A DNA stretch of 20,134 bases. Origin: Alphaproteobacteria bacterium (GTDB taxonomy: Bacteria > Pseudomonadota > Alphaproteobacteria > ATCC43930 > CGMCC-115725). The stretch covers positions 1 to 20,134 of the forward strand of contig JASHTP010000423.1 of NCBI GenBank assembly GCA_030040495.1, written 5' to 3'. Below are positions 1 to 10,600 of this stretch, piece by piece (position 1 is the stretch's first letter; every line of letters begins with the position of its first letter). The position numbers and the translations under genes were made by a program. The notes beneath the pieces were generated by a model. That model was not told where the DNA came from. It saw nothing but the letters and a program-made list of their open reading frames with translations, and searched no databases.

Positions 1-1538
<1,538 letters not shown>

Positions 1539-1554
1539 CGCGCGCGGCCTTCGT

Positions 1555-1585
1555 TTGCTGCCGGTCCACCATCGTTTTGCAGCAA
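1555..1585 (+). other. Weak hairpin after the mutase stop
   Basis: TTGCTGC (1555-1561) and GCAGCAA (1579-1585) could pair across a 17-nt loop just downstream of the mutase stop. The long loop and absence of a U-tract make it a poor terminator. Recorded because the 142-bp gap before the MFS gene otherwise shows little. Confidence 0.25.
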
Positions 1586-1595
1586 GGTGCATCAA

Positions 1596-1623
1596 TAAAA
1601 AGCAGCCGCCATGGCCGGCGGCT
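1596..1623 (-). terminator. Candidate intrinsic terminator on the minus strand
   Basis: Read on the minus strand, AGCCGCC (bases 1623-1617) pairs with GGCGGCT (1610-1604) around a 6-nt loop. After three more bases (bases 1603-1601) comes TTTTA, so the stem is followed by GCTTTTTATTG. This has the form of a Rho-independent terminator for transcription running from the MFS side into the mutase gene in antisense. No minus-strand gene is known there, so its use is uncertain. Confidence 0.4.
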
Positions 1624-1680
1624 CTTCGAGGTCAGGGCCGTCCGGCGGCCCCTGTTCGCGCGCGCCGAAGCTCGCTATCT

Positions 1681-2880
1681 ATGGGCGCGATGGGCATTCT
1701 TTTCCTGATCGTCTTCATCGACCTCCTCGGCTTCGGCGTCATCATCCCGCTGCTGCCGTTCTACGGCGTGCATTTCGGCGCGACGCCGGCCGAGGTCACC
1801 TGGATGATGGCGTGCTACTCGCTGGCGCAGTTCTTCTGCTCGCCGCTGCTCGGCCGGCTGAGCGACCGGCTCGGCCGCCGTCCGGTGCTGCTGCTGAGCC
1901 TCTGCGCCTCGGTCGGTTCATATCTCTGGCTCGGCTTCGCCGATGCGCTCTGGATGCTGTTCGCGGCGCGCCTCCTCGCCGGTGCCGGCGCCGGCAACAT
2001 CGCCGCGGCCCAGGCCTATATCAGCGACGTCACCACGCCGGAGACGCGCGCCAAGGGCATGGGCATGATCGGCGCCGCCTTCGGCCTGGGCTTCACTGTC
2101 GGTCCGGCGCTGGGCGGGCTCGTCGCCGGCAGCCATCCCGGCGCGGCGGCGCTGGCGCGGCCGGCCTTCCTCGCCGCCGGCCTGTCGGCGCTCGCCTTCC
2201 TCGTTGCCTTGGCGCGCCTCAAGGAGAGCCTGCCGGAATCGGCGCGCGAGGCGCCGCCGCGGCCGGGTCGCTGGCAGGTGGCGCGCGACGTGCTGACGCG
2301 TCCGCTGTTGGGCCGGCTCATCGTGCTGCTCTTCGTCACCGTCACCGCGTTCGCCGGCATGGAGACGACCTTCGCCCTCTGGGCCAACAGCGCCTTCGGC
2401 TGGGGGCCGCGCGCCGTCGGCTATAATTTCCTCTATGTCGGGCTGGTGCTGGTGGCGGTGCAGGGCGGGCTCATCGGCCGGCTGTCGCGGCGCTTCGGCG
2501 AGGGAAGGCTGATCCTCGGCGGCGCCGCCATGATCGCGCTCGGCCTCGCCGGCCTGCCTTTCGCCCTGGCGCTGTGGCGGCTGCTGGTGGTCAACACGTT
2601 GCTCGCGCTCGGCATGGGGCTGCTCAACCCGTCGATCACCAGCCTCATCTCGCAGCAGGCCGACATCGACGAGCGCGGCGGCATCCTCGGTGTGTCGCAA
2701 TCGGGCAGCAGCCTCGCGCGCATCCTCGGGCCCGCCGTCGCCGGCCCGCTCTTTCAGGGCTTCGGCCGCGACGCGCCCTATTACACCGGCGCCGCGGTCA
2801 TGGCGCTGGTGGTGGCGCTGGCCGCGCGCCTGCCGTTCGCCCGGCGCGCCGCCGCCCAACGCGAGTCCCAGCCGTCATGA
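1681..2880 (+). CDS. MFS transporter, TetA-like drug:H+ antiporter family
   Basis: Inner-membrane secondary transporter of 399 residues, the usual size for a 12-helix major facilitator. Loop 2-3 carries canonical motif A (GRLSDRLGRRP, residues 58-68). Helix 5 carries the antiporter motif C pattern with GPxxGG (residues 131-146, GAAFGLGFTVGPALGG), as in TetA-type exporters. The start at 1681 places the first hydrophobic helix (GILFLIVFIDLLGFGVIIPLLPF) at the N terminus. The frame is open back to 1528, but that stretch overlaps the mutase end and encodes a basic, non-membrane sequence, so it was not used. A second in-frame ATG lies at 1690. The stop overlaps the next gene's start by 4 bp (ATGA at 2877), so the MFS and ABC exporters are probably translationally coupled. 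Substrate unknown. No TetR-type regulator is adjacent. Confidence 0.9.
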   Translation: MGAMGILFLIVFIDLLGFGVIIPLLPFYGVHFGATPAEVTWMMACYSLAQFFCSPLLGRLSDRLGRRPVLLLSLCASVGSYLWLGFADALWMLFAARLLAGAGAGNIAAAQAYISDVTTPETRAKGMGMIGAAFGLGFTVGPALGGLVAGSHPGAAALARPAFLAAGLSALAFLVALARLKESLPESAREAPPRPGRWQVARDVLTRPLLGRLIVLLFVTVTAFAGMETTFALWANSAFGWGPRAVGYNFLYVGLVLVAVQGGLIGRLSRRFGEGRLILGGAAMIALGLAGLPFALALWRLLVVNTLLALGMGLLNPSITSLISQQADIDERGGILGVSQSGSSLARILGPAVAGPLFQGFGRDAPYYTGAAVMALVVALAARLPFARRAAAQRESQPS

Positions 2881-4730
2881 AAGGCATGGGACGCGAGCGC
2901 ATCAAGGCGCCGAAGCTCGGGCCGGCGTCCGAGGTCGGGTTCCGCCAGGAGCTCAAGGCGGTGCGCAATCTCGCACCCTATCTCTGGCCGCCGGATTGGG
3001 GCCTGCGCGCGCGCGTGCTGGTGTCGATGCTCTTCCTCGTCGGCGCCAAGCTCATCAACGTCTACGTGCCGCTGCTCTACAAGGGCGCGGTCGACGCGCT
3101 GTCGCCGGGGCACCCGGCCGCGATCTCGGTGCCGGTGGCGCTGGTCGTCGGCTACGGCATCGCCCGCGTCGGCGCCCAGCTCTTCGCCGAGCTGCGCGAC
3201 GCGGTCTTCGCCAAGGTCGGCCAGCGCGCGGTGCGCCGCGTCGCGCTGGCTACCTTCCGCCATCTCCACGCGCTGTCGCTGCGCTTCCATCTCGAGCGCC
3301 AGACCGGCGGGCTCTCGCGCGCCATCGAGCGCGGCATCCGCGGCACCGAGTTCCTGCTCTCCTACATGCTCTTCAACGTGCTGCCGACGTTGTTCGAGAT
3401 CCTGCTCGTCTGTGCCGTGCTGTGGGGCTTCTACGAGGCGAGCTTCGCGCTCGCCACCCTGGCGACCATCGTCGCCTACATCGCCTTCACCTTCCTCGTC
3501 ACCGACTGGCGCATCAAGTTCCGCCGCGAGATGAACGAGCGCGACAGCGAGGCCAACACCAAGGCGATCGACAGCCTGCTCAACTTCGAGACGGTGAAGT
3601 ACTTCGCCAACGAGGCGCACGAGGCCGAGCGCTTCGACAAGGCGCTGCGCGCCTACGAGCGCGCCGCGGTCAAGAGCCAGACGACGCTGTCGGCACTCAA
3701 CATCGGCCAGGGCGTGATCATCGCCACCGGCCTCGTCACGGTGATGCTGCTCGCCGGCTTCGGCGTCGCGCGCGGCACCATGACGGTCGGCGATTTCGTG
3801 CTGGTCAATTCCTACCTCGTCCAGCTCTATTCGCCGCTCAACGTGCTTGGCATGGTCTATCGCAACATCAAGCAGTCGCTGACCGATCTCGAATCGATGT
3901 TCCGCCTGCTCACGGTGCGCCCCGAGATCGAGGACCGTCCCGGCGCCCCGCCGCTCCGCGTCACGCTGGGCGAGATCAGCTTCGACCGCGTCTCTTTCCG
4001 CTACGATCCGCGGCGGCCGATCCTGCACGAGGTCTCGTTCCGCGTGCCGCCGGGCGGCACGGTGGCGATCGTCGGTCCGAGCGGCGCCGGCAAGTCGACC
4101 ATCGCGCGCCTGCTGTTCCGCTTCTACGACGTCGACGGCGGCGCGATCCGCATCGACGGGCAGGATCTGCGCGCGGTGACGCAGGACAGCCTGCGCCGCG
4201 CCATCGGGGTCGTGCCGCAGGACACGGTGCTGTTCAACGACACCGTGCGCTACAACATCGCCTATGGCCGCCCGGGGGCGAGCGACGCCGAGATCGAGGA
4301 GGCGGCGCGGCACGCGCGCATCCATGATTTCGTCGCCGCCTTGCCCGACGGATATCAGAGCCAGGTCGGCGAGCGCGGCCTGAAGCTCTCCGGCGGCGAG
4401 AAGCAGCGCGTCGCCATCGCCCGCGTCATCCTCAAAGGGCCGCGCATCCTCATCTTCGACGAGGCCACCTCGGCGCTCGACACCAAGACCGAGCAGGAGA
4501 TCCAGGCCAATCTCGACGAGGTCTCCGCCGGCCGCACCACCCTGGTCATCGCCCATCGGCTGTCGACGGTGGTGAAGGCCGACGAGATCCTGGTGCTCGA
4601 CCAGGGCCGCATCGTCGAGCGCGGCGACCACGCTTCGCTGCTCGCCCGCGGCGGCGTCTATGCCGCGATGTGGGCGCGCCAGCAGCAGGAGGCCGACGAG
4701 CGCGCCGCCACGCTGGCGGTGGCGGAATAG
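2877..4730 (+). CDS. ABC exporter (fused permease-ATPase), Atm1/HMT1 family
   Basis: Homodimeric inner-membrane half-transporter of 617 residues with a six-helix N-terminal permease domain and a C-terminal nucleotide-binding domain. ATPase motifs are intact: Walker A GPSGAGKST near residues 400-408, signature LSGGEKQR 504-511, Walker B ILIFDE 524-529, H-loop His560. The permease contains NFETVKYF (236-243), the NxExVKYF segment characteristic of Atm1-type exporters. Family members move glutathione-linked sulfur or metal species, in mitochondria for cytosolic Fe-S assembly and in bacteria also for heavy-metal tolerance. The substrate here is inferred from the family only. The start is the ATG at 2877 inside the ATGA overlap with the MFS gene; the frame is open upstream to 2574, but that is MFS coding sequence in another frame. 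meaB follows 58 nt after the stop. Confidence 0.94.
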   Translation: MKGMGRERIKAPKLGPASEVGFRQELKAVRNLAPYLWPPDWGLRARVLVSMLFLVGAKLINVYVPLLYKGAVDALSPGHPAAISVPVALVVGYGIARVGAQLFAELRDAVFAKVGQRAVRRVALATFRHLHALSLRFHLERQTGGLSRAIERGIRGTEFLLSYMLFNVLPTLFEILLVCAVLWGFYEASFALATLATIVAYIAFTFLVTDWRIKFRREMNERDSEANTKAIDSLLNFETVKYFANEAHEAERFDKALRAYERAAVKSQTTLSALNIGQGVIIATGLVTVMLLAGFGVARGTMTVGDFVLVNSYLVQLYSPLNVLGMVYRNIKQSLTDLESMFRLLTVRPEIEDRPGAPPLRVTLGEISFDRVSFRYDPRRPILHEVSFRVPPGGTVAIVGPSGAGKSTIARLLFRFYDVDGGAIRIDGQDLRAVTQDSLRRAIGVVPQDTVLFNDTVRYNIAYGRPGASDAEIEEAARHARIHDFVAALPDGYQSQVGERGLKLSGGEKQRVAIARVILKGPRILIFDEATSALDTKTEQEIQANLDEVSAGRTTLVIAHRLSTVVKADEILVLDQGRIVERGDHASLLARGGVYAAMWARQQQEADERAATLAVAE

Positions 4731-4748
4731 CCGGCGGCCGACGCCGGC
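4730..4748 (+). other. GC-rich hairpin at the end of the ABC exporter gene
   Basis: GCCGGCG (4730-4736) pairs with CGCCGGC (4742-4748) around a 5-nt loop, starting on the last base of the exporter stop codon. No U-tract follows, so it does not fit an intrinsic terminator. It may slow 3'-end degradation or be chance in GC-rich DNA. Confidence 0.3.
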
Positions 4749-4788
4749 CAGTACCGCCGCGCCTCGGTTCCGTGCTATTGACGCCCGC

Positions 4789-5787
4789 ATGGGGGCCGCT
4801 CCGCTCGAGGTGAAGAAGCTCGCCGCCGCGCTCCGCGGCGGCGACCGGCGCGCGCTGGCGCGGGCGATCACCCTCGTCGAATCGACCCGCGCCGACCACC
4901 GCGCCCAGGCGGAAGAGCTGCTGGCGGCGATCCTGCCCGCCACCGGCAAGTCGATGCGACTCGGCATCTCCGGCGCGCCCGGCGTCGGCAAATCGACCTT
5001 CATCGAGGCCTTCGGCCTCGCCGTCATCGGCGCCGGCCACCGTGTCGCCGTGCTCGCGGTCGATCCCTCCTCCAAGCGCGGCGGCGGCTCGATCCTCGGC
5101 GACAAGACGCGCATGGCCGAGCTGGCGCGGCGCGAGGCGGCCTTCATCCGCCCGTCGCCGGCGGGACGCACGCTCGGCGGCGTTGCCAGGCGGACGCGCG
5201 AGGCCATCCTGGTCGCCGAGGCCGCGGGCTTCGACGTGGTCATCGTCGAGACCGTCGGCGTCGGCCAGTCCGAGACCGCGGTCGCCGACATGGTCGACCT
5301 CTTCCTGCTGCTGCTCGCGCCGGGCGGCGGCGACGATCTCCAGGGCATCAAGAAGGGCATCGTCGAGCTCGCCGACCTCGTCGTCGTCAACAAGGCGGAC
5401 GGCGATTTGAAGCCGGCGGCGCTGCGCGCCGTCGCCGACTATCGCCACGCGCTCCGCCTGCTGCGCCCGGCCGCCTCGGAGGCGGCCGAGGTGATCGCGG
5501 TCTCGGCGCTGGAAGGGCAGGGGATCGACGCGCTGTGGCGCACCGTCGAGCGCCGCATCGCCGCGCTCAAGGCCGCCGGCGCGGTCGAGCGCCGCCGCGC
5601 CGAGCAGGCGCGCGCGCATCTCTGGAGCGAGATCGGCGAGGGGCTGATGGACCTCTTCCGCGCCGACGCCAAGGCGGCGGCGAAGCTCGCCCGGCTCGAG
5701 GCGCAGGCGGCCTCGGGCGAGATCACGCCCACGGCGGCGGCCAGGGCGGCGCTCAGGGCGTTTCGCGGCCGGGCAGCGCATTCTTGA
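4789..5787 (+). CDS. meaB: Methylmalonyl-CoA mutase-associated GTPase MeaB
   Basis: G3E-family P-loop GTPase of 332 residues, the usual MeaB/MMAA/ArgK length. It binds methylmalonyl-CoA mutase, gates loading of adenosylcobalamin and protects the cofactor radical from inactivation. Visible motifs: Walker A GAPGVGKST at residues 62-70; the family-specific VDPSSKRGGGSILGDKTRM segment; ETVGVGQSE at 154-162 in the switch region; and NKAD at 201-204 for guanine recognition. The C-terminal helical region resembles the dimerisation arm of the family. The frame is open upstream to 4660, but that part overlaps the ABC exporter and lacks MeaB homology; ATG 4789 precedes the helical N-terminal arm. Its partner mutase is about 3.3 kb upstream on the same strand, separated by the two transporter genes. 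The stop codon overlaps the -35 element of the rpmB promoter. Confidence 0.97.
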   Translation: MGAAPLEVKKLAAALRGGDRRALARAITLVESTRADHRAQAEELLAAILPATGKSMRLGISGAPGVGKSTFIEAFGLAVIGAGHRVAVLAVDPSSKRGGGSILGDKTRMAELARREAAFIRPSPAGRTLGGVARRTREAILVAEAAGFDVVIVETVGVGQSETAVADMVDLFLLLLAPGGGDDLQGIKKGIVELADLVVVNKADGDLKPAALRAVADYRHALRLLRPAASEAAEVIAVSALEGQGIDALWRTVERRIAALKAAGAVERRRAEQARAHLWSEIGEGLMDLFRADAKAAAKLARLEAQAASGEITPTAAARAALRAFRGRAAHS

Positions 5788-5812
5788 CGCCCGGCCCGGC
5801 TTGCCCTAGAAA
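5784..5812 (+). promoter_or_regulatory. Predicted sigma70-type promoter of rpmB
   Basis: TTGACG (5784-5789, five of six matches to TTGACA) is separated by exactly 17 bp from TAGAAA (5807-5812, four of six matches to TATAAT). The -35 overlaps the TGA stop of meaB. Initiation would fall near 5819 and give a leader of about 50 nt before the rpmB start at 5873. Strong spacing and the position before a ribosomal protein gene support it. It was predicted by eye only. Confidence 0.6.
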
Positions 5813-5826
5813 ACCCGCTCTCCGCG

Positions 5827-5850
5827 CGGCCCCTTGACCCCAAGGGGCCG
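5827..5850 (+). promoter_or_regulatory. Perfect 10-bp hairpin in the rpmB leader
   Basis: CGGCCCCTTG (5827-5836) pairs perfectly with CAAGGGGCCG (5841-5850) around the tetraloop ACCC. It lies between the predicted rpmB start site and the start codon, ending 22 nt before ATG. The following bases (TCATCGTTGTTCG) are only moderately T-rich. It could be a weak terminator for meaB read-through, an attenuator, or an autoregulatory L28 leader structure. The sequence alone does not decide. Confidence 0.5.
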
Positions 5851-5872
5851 TCATCGTTGTTCGAGGGCGGTC

Positions 5873-6178
5873 ATGGCGAGACGCTGCATCATCACCGGCA
5901 AGGGCGTTCAGGTCGGCCACAATGTGAGCCACGCCAACAACAAGACCAAGCGCCGGTTCCTGCCGAACCTGCAGCGGACCTCGCTGCTTTCCGACGCGCT
6001 CGGCGCGCCGGTGCGGCTCCGGCTGTCGACCCGCGGCATCCGCACCATCGAGCATAATGGCGGCATCGACGCCTATCTCCTCGGCACCCCCGACAGCAAG
6101 CTCGACCTCGAGGCGCGCCGGCTGAAGCGCCGCATCCAAGCCGCCGCGGCGCGCAAGGGCGAGACGCCCGCCGCCTAG
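5873..6178 (+). CDS. rpmB: 50S ribosomal protein L28
   Basis: Small basic protein (101 residues) of the large ribosomal subunit. It begins MARRCIITGKGVQVGHNVSHANN and continues with KTKRRFLPNLQ, the highly conserved L28 N-terminal region in its alphaproteobacterial form. The C-terminal tail is Lys/Arg/Ala-rich. ATG 5873 has a GAGGG Shine-Dalgarno-like sequence about 6-7 nt upstream. The open frame extends back to 5834 but would start inside the leader hairpin. It is transcribed from its own predicted promoter and is not obviously part of the meaB transcript. It is convergent with the efflux lipoprotein gene, with only 7 nt between the stop codons and no clear terminator between them. Confidence 0.97.
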   Translation: MARRCIITGKGVQVGHNVSHANNKTKRRFLPNLQRTSLLSDALGAPVRLRLSTRGIRTIEHNGGIDAYLLGTPDSKLDLEARRLKRRIQAAAARKGETPAA

Positions 6179-6185
6179 GGCGGGC

Positions 6186-7643
6186 TCACCGGGTCGCCTC
6201 GGCCGGGCGATCCTCCTTCACCTGCTCCGGGCTCGGCAGGTCGGCCGCGTTCCAGCCGCCGCCCAGCGCCTCGACCAGCGCGACGCTGGCGACGAAGCGG
6301 CTTTGCAGAATGGACAGCGCCGTTTCCTCGTTGGTGAGCCTGGTGGTCTGTGCGGTGACCACGGCGGTATAGGCGACCGTGCCCTGCTGGTACTGGTTCA
6401 GCGTCAGCTGCTCCGCCTCGCGCGCCAGACGAACCGTGTTCTTCTCGACCACATCCTGCTGCGCCAGGATGCGCAGCGCGGCGAGCTCGTCCTCGACCTG
6501 CTGGAAGGCGGTGAGCACGGTCTGGCGATAGGTGGCGACGGTCTGGTCGTAAGTGGCTCTCGCCGCGGCGACCTGCGCGCTGCGCAGGCCGGCGTCGAAG
6601 ACCGTCTCCGCGAGGCTCGGCCCCAGCGACCACAGGCTGTTGGAGGCGCGCAGCAGGTTGGAGAGGCCGCTGCTGGCAAAGCCGTAGGAGGCCGAGAGCG
6701 TGAGGTCCGGATAATAGGCCGCGATCGCGACGCCGATCTGCGCATTGCCCGCCGCCATCAGCCGCTCGGCGGCGGCGATGTCGGGACGCCGCTCGAGCAG
6801 CGCCGACGGGATGCCGGCGGGCGGCGCCGGCACATCGGGCGGCATGGCCGCCGGCGCAACAGAGAGGTCGGCCGGCGGCTTGCCGACCAGCGCGGCGATC
6901 GCATGCTCGAACTGCGCGCGCTGCACGCCGACGGCGATGAGCTGCGCCCGCGTCTGCTCGAGCTGCGTCTCGGCGGTGACGACGTCGGTCTGCGCGGCAA
7001 CGCCGGCCGCATACTGGTTGCGCGTGATCTGGAGCGACCGGGTGAAGGCCTGGACCGACGCGTCGAGCAGGCGCGTCTGCTCGTCGGCGGCGCGCAGCTC
7101 GAAATAGAGCGTGGCGAGCTGGCCTTGCGCCGAGAGCCGCGCATTGGCGAGGTCGGCGGCGCTCGCCTGGGCGTTCGCCACGTCGCTCTCGACCGTGCGG
7201 CGGATGCGGCCCCAGAGATCGATGTCCCAGGTGGCCGCGGCGCCGAGATTGACCGTGCTCGAGGTGACGCCGGTGCGGCCCGCGCCCTCGCTGGAGACGA
7301 CGCCGCTCCCCTCGTGGGAACGCGTGCCCGAGCCGGTGAGGCTGATGGTCGGGTAATAGCCGGCCTGCGCCTCGGCGACGACGGCGCGCGCCTCGCGATA
7401 GGCCGCTTCGGCCGCCTTCAGCGTCTGGTTCGAGACGTCGATCTGCCGTTCGAGTCCGTCGAGCACGGGATCCCCGTAGATCGACCACCAATCGCCGCGA
7501 TTGGCGCCGTCCTCGGGCGTGGCGGTCTTCCATCCCGCCTCCTTGTAGGCGGACGGGACCGGCGCCGAAGGACGCTGGTAGTCCGGGCCGACGGTGCAGC
7601 CGGCGGCGAGCGCCAGCGCCGAGAGGGTCAAAATTCGCTTCAT
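6186..7643 (-). CDS. Outer-membrane efflux lipoprotein, NodT/OprM-type (TolC-like channel)
   Basis: Trimeric outer-membrane exit duct for the RND pumps encoded just upstream. It has 485 residues, typical of NodT-family factors. A lipoprotein signal peptide is clear: MKR, a short hydrophobic stretch and lipobox LAAGC, with Cys16 as the lipidation site. The family opening follows immediately (TVGPDYQRPSAPVPSAYKE). Two outer-membrane efflux repeats are seen: an N-terminal half with WDIDLWGRIRR and a C-terminal half with LLERRPDIAAAERLMAAGNAQIGVAIAAYYPDLTLS, where LxxRPDIxxAE is diagnostic. The start at 7643 was chosen because it gives the signal peptide and forms a 4-bp ATGA overlap with the preceding RND gene; the frame stays open to 7712 without coding support. 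Equivalent in position to opmB of muxABC-opmB. Confidence 0.93.
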   Translation of the reverse strand: MKRILTLSALALAAGCTVGPDYQRPSAPVPSAYKEAGWKTATPEDGANRGDWWSIYGDPVLDGLERQIDVSNQTLKAAEAAYREARAVVAEAQAGYYPTISLTGSGTRSHEGSGVVSSEGAGRTGVTSSTVNLGAAATWDIDLWGRIRRTVESDVANAQASAADLANARLSAQGQLATLYFELRAADEQTRLLDASVQAFTRSLQITRNQYAAGVAAQTDVVTAETQLEQTRAQLIAVGVQRAQFEHAIAALVGKPPADLSVAPAAMPPDVPAPPAGIPSALLERRPDIAAAERLMAAGNAQIGVAIAAYYPDLTLSASYGFASSGLSNLLRASNSLWSLGPSLAETVFDAGLRSAQVAAARATYDQTVATYRQTVLTAFQQVEDELAALRILAQQDVVEKNTVRLAREAEQLTLNQYQQGTVAYTAVVTAQTTRLTNEETALSILQSRFVASVALVEALGGGWNAADLPSPEQVKEDRPAEATR

Positions 7644-10600
7644 TCGCCCGGCTCCGCCAGGGGATCTCCGGAGAGATCCGGGTGGCTGCTCCGCCACAGG
7701 CCGCGGGTCCACAGACGGAAGCGGTCGAGGTAGAGATAGATCACCGGCGTGGTGTAGAGCGTCAGCAGCTGGCTGACGACGAGGCCGCCGACGATCGAAA
7801 TGCCGAGCGGCTGGCGCAGCTCGGCGCCGTCGCCGGTGACGAGCGCCAGCGGCGCCGCGCCCAGCATCGCGGCCAAGGTGGTCATCATGATCGGACGGAA
7901 GCGCAGCAGGCAGGCCTGGTAGATCGCCTCCTGGGGCGAGAGGCGCTGGCTGCGCTCCACGTCGAGGGCGAAGTCGATCATCATGATGGCGTTCTTCTTG
8001 ACGATGCCGATCAGCAGGATGACGCCGATCAACGCGATGATGCTGAACTCCGTGTTGAGCGCCATCAGCGCCAGCAGCGCCCCGAGCCCGGCCGACGGCA
8101 GCGTCGACAGGATCGTGATCGGGTGGATGTAGCTCTCATAGAGGATGCCGAGCACGATATAGACGGCGAGGAGCGCCGCCGCGACCAGGAGCGGCTCATT
8201 GGCGAGCGATTCCTGGAAAACGCGCGCGGTGCCTTGGAAGCTGCCATGGATCGAAGCCGGCACGTGCAGCTCGTTCATCACCCGGTCGATCACCTCCACC
8301 GCGTCGCTCAGCGACTTGCCGGGGGCGAGGTTGAAGGAGATCGTGGTCGCGACGAAGGGTCCTTGATGGTTGATGGCGAGCGGCGTCTTGCCGGGGCCGT
8401 AGTGGGTGAAGGCGGCCAGCGGGACCATGGTCTCGGCGGCGGTCGCCACGGCGGCGCCGGTGGAGGCGCTGGCGCTGCCGTGGCCGGTGGCGCCGATCTG
8501 GTTGGCGATGAGGTTGCGCGCGGCGTTGGTGGTGATCTGTGCCGCGGTCGCATTCGTGCTCGAACGCGCGCTGACCGTGCCGATGACGGCGTTGGTCGAT
8601 TGCGTGCCGGTGACCGCGCCGTCGGCGGTGCTGACATAGATCTCCTTCAGCATATCCGGGCTCTGCCAGTACTCGGGCGCCACCTCCATCACCACATGAT
8701 ACTGGTTGAGCGCGGCATAGATGGTCGACACCTGCCGCTGGCCGAAGGCGTCGTAGAGCGTGTTGTCGATCTGGCTCGGGGTGATGCCGAGGCGCGCGGC
8801 CGTGTCGCGGTCGATGACGAGGTCGGTCTCGAGCCCGTTCTGCTGCTGGTCCGAGTTGACCTCGGTGAGCAGCGGCTCCTTTTGCAGCGCGTCGGCGACC
8901 TTCGGCGCCCACTCGTAGAGGTCGGGCAGATTGTCGCCCTGCAGCGTGTACTGGTATTCGGCGTTGGCGGCGCGGCCGCCGACGCGGATCTCCTGGAACG
9001 CCTGCAGGAAGAGCCGGGCGCCGGCGACCCGCTCGAGCTTGCGCCGCAGGCGGCCGATGATCTGGTCGGCCGTGAGGCTGCGCTCGGACAAGGGCTTCAG
9101 CGTGATGAAGACGAAGCCGGAATTGGTCTGCCGGCCGCCGGTGAAGCCGACCACGGAGGTGACGTCGGGATCATTCTGGATGATCGAGATGAATTGCGTC
9201 AGCTTCTTGCGCATCGCCTGGAAGGAGATGCTCTGGTCGGCCTGGATGCCGCCGATGAGCCGGCCGGTGTCTTGCTGAGGGAAGAAGCCCTTGGGAATGA
9301 TCTCGAACAGGTAGAAGTTGAGCACCAGGACGCCGAGCAGGATCAGCATCGTGAGCCGCGCGTGGGTCAGCGCCCAGCGCAGCGAGCGCTCGTAGAGCGC
9401 CAGCACATGCTCGAACGCGCATTCGCTCCAGCGGTAGAGCCGGCCATGCCCGGATTTCGCCTCGTGACGAATCAGATAGGCGCACATCATCGGCGTCGTC
9501 GTCAGCGAGATCACCAGCGACACCGCGATGGCGATCGACAGGGTCATGGCGAACTCGCGGAAGTACCGCCCGAGAATGCCGCCCATCAGCAGGATGGGAA
9601 TGAACACGGCGACCAGCGAGGCGCTCATCGACAGCACGGTGAAGCTGACCTCGCGCGCGCCCTGCAGCGCCGCCTGGAAGCGAGGCATGCCGGCTTCGAC
9701 GTGGCGCGTGATGTTCTCGAGCACCACGATCGCGTCGTCGACGACGAAGCCGGTCGCCACCGTGAGGGCCATCAACGACAAATTGTCGAGGCTGTAGCCC
9801 AGCAGATACATGACGCCGAAGGTGCCGAGCAGCGACGTCGGGACCGCGACGCTCGGGATGAGCGCGGAGCGCGCGTTGCGCAGGAACGCGAAGACGACGC
9901 CGACGACGAGGACGACGGCGATCGCCAGCGTCCGCTCGACGTCGCGCAGCGAGGCGCGGATGGTGGTGGTGCGATCCATGACCGGCGTGATGTCGATCTC
10001 GGCGGGGATCGATGCCTTGAGCTGGGGCAGCAGCGCGTAGACGCGGTCGACGGTATCGATGATGTTGGCGCCGGGCTGGCGGTAGAGGATCAGCAGCACC
10101 GCCGGCTTGCCGTTGGCGATCCCGCCGTTGCGGACGTTCTCGACGGAATCGATGACATCGGCCACGTCCGACAGCCGCACCGCCGCGCCGTTGCGGTAGG
10201 CGACGACGAGCGATCGGTACTGGCTCGCCTGGGACGCCTGGTCGTTGGTGTAGAGCTGCCAGCGGTGCACGCCGTCCTCGATGATGCCCTTGGGGCTGTG
10301 CGCGTTGGCGGCGTTGAGCGCGGCGCGCACATCCTCGAGCCCGATGCCGTAGTGGAAGAGCGCGTGCGGGTTGAGCTCGACGCGCACCGCGGGAAGCGAG
10401 CTGCCGCCGATGGTCACCTGCCCGATGCCGTCGATCTGGGAGAGCTTCTGCTGCAGAACCGTCGCGGCGCTGTCGTAAAGCTGCCCCGGATCCATCGTGT
10501 CGGACGTCAGTGCCAGGATCATGACCGGAGCGTCGGCAGGATTGACCTTCTTGTACGTCGGATTGCTCCTGAGCGCCACCGGCAGATCGACGCGCGCGGC

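Noticed and set aside
2781..5393. Very long open frame (870 codons) on the minus strand, antisense to the ABC exporter and meaB
   Set aside because: Its composition (runs of Arg, Glu, Asp, Gln, His) is what antisense frames of GC-rich genes give, it has no recognisable domain, and the plus strand carries clear conserved proteins.
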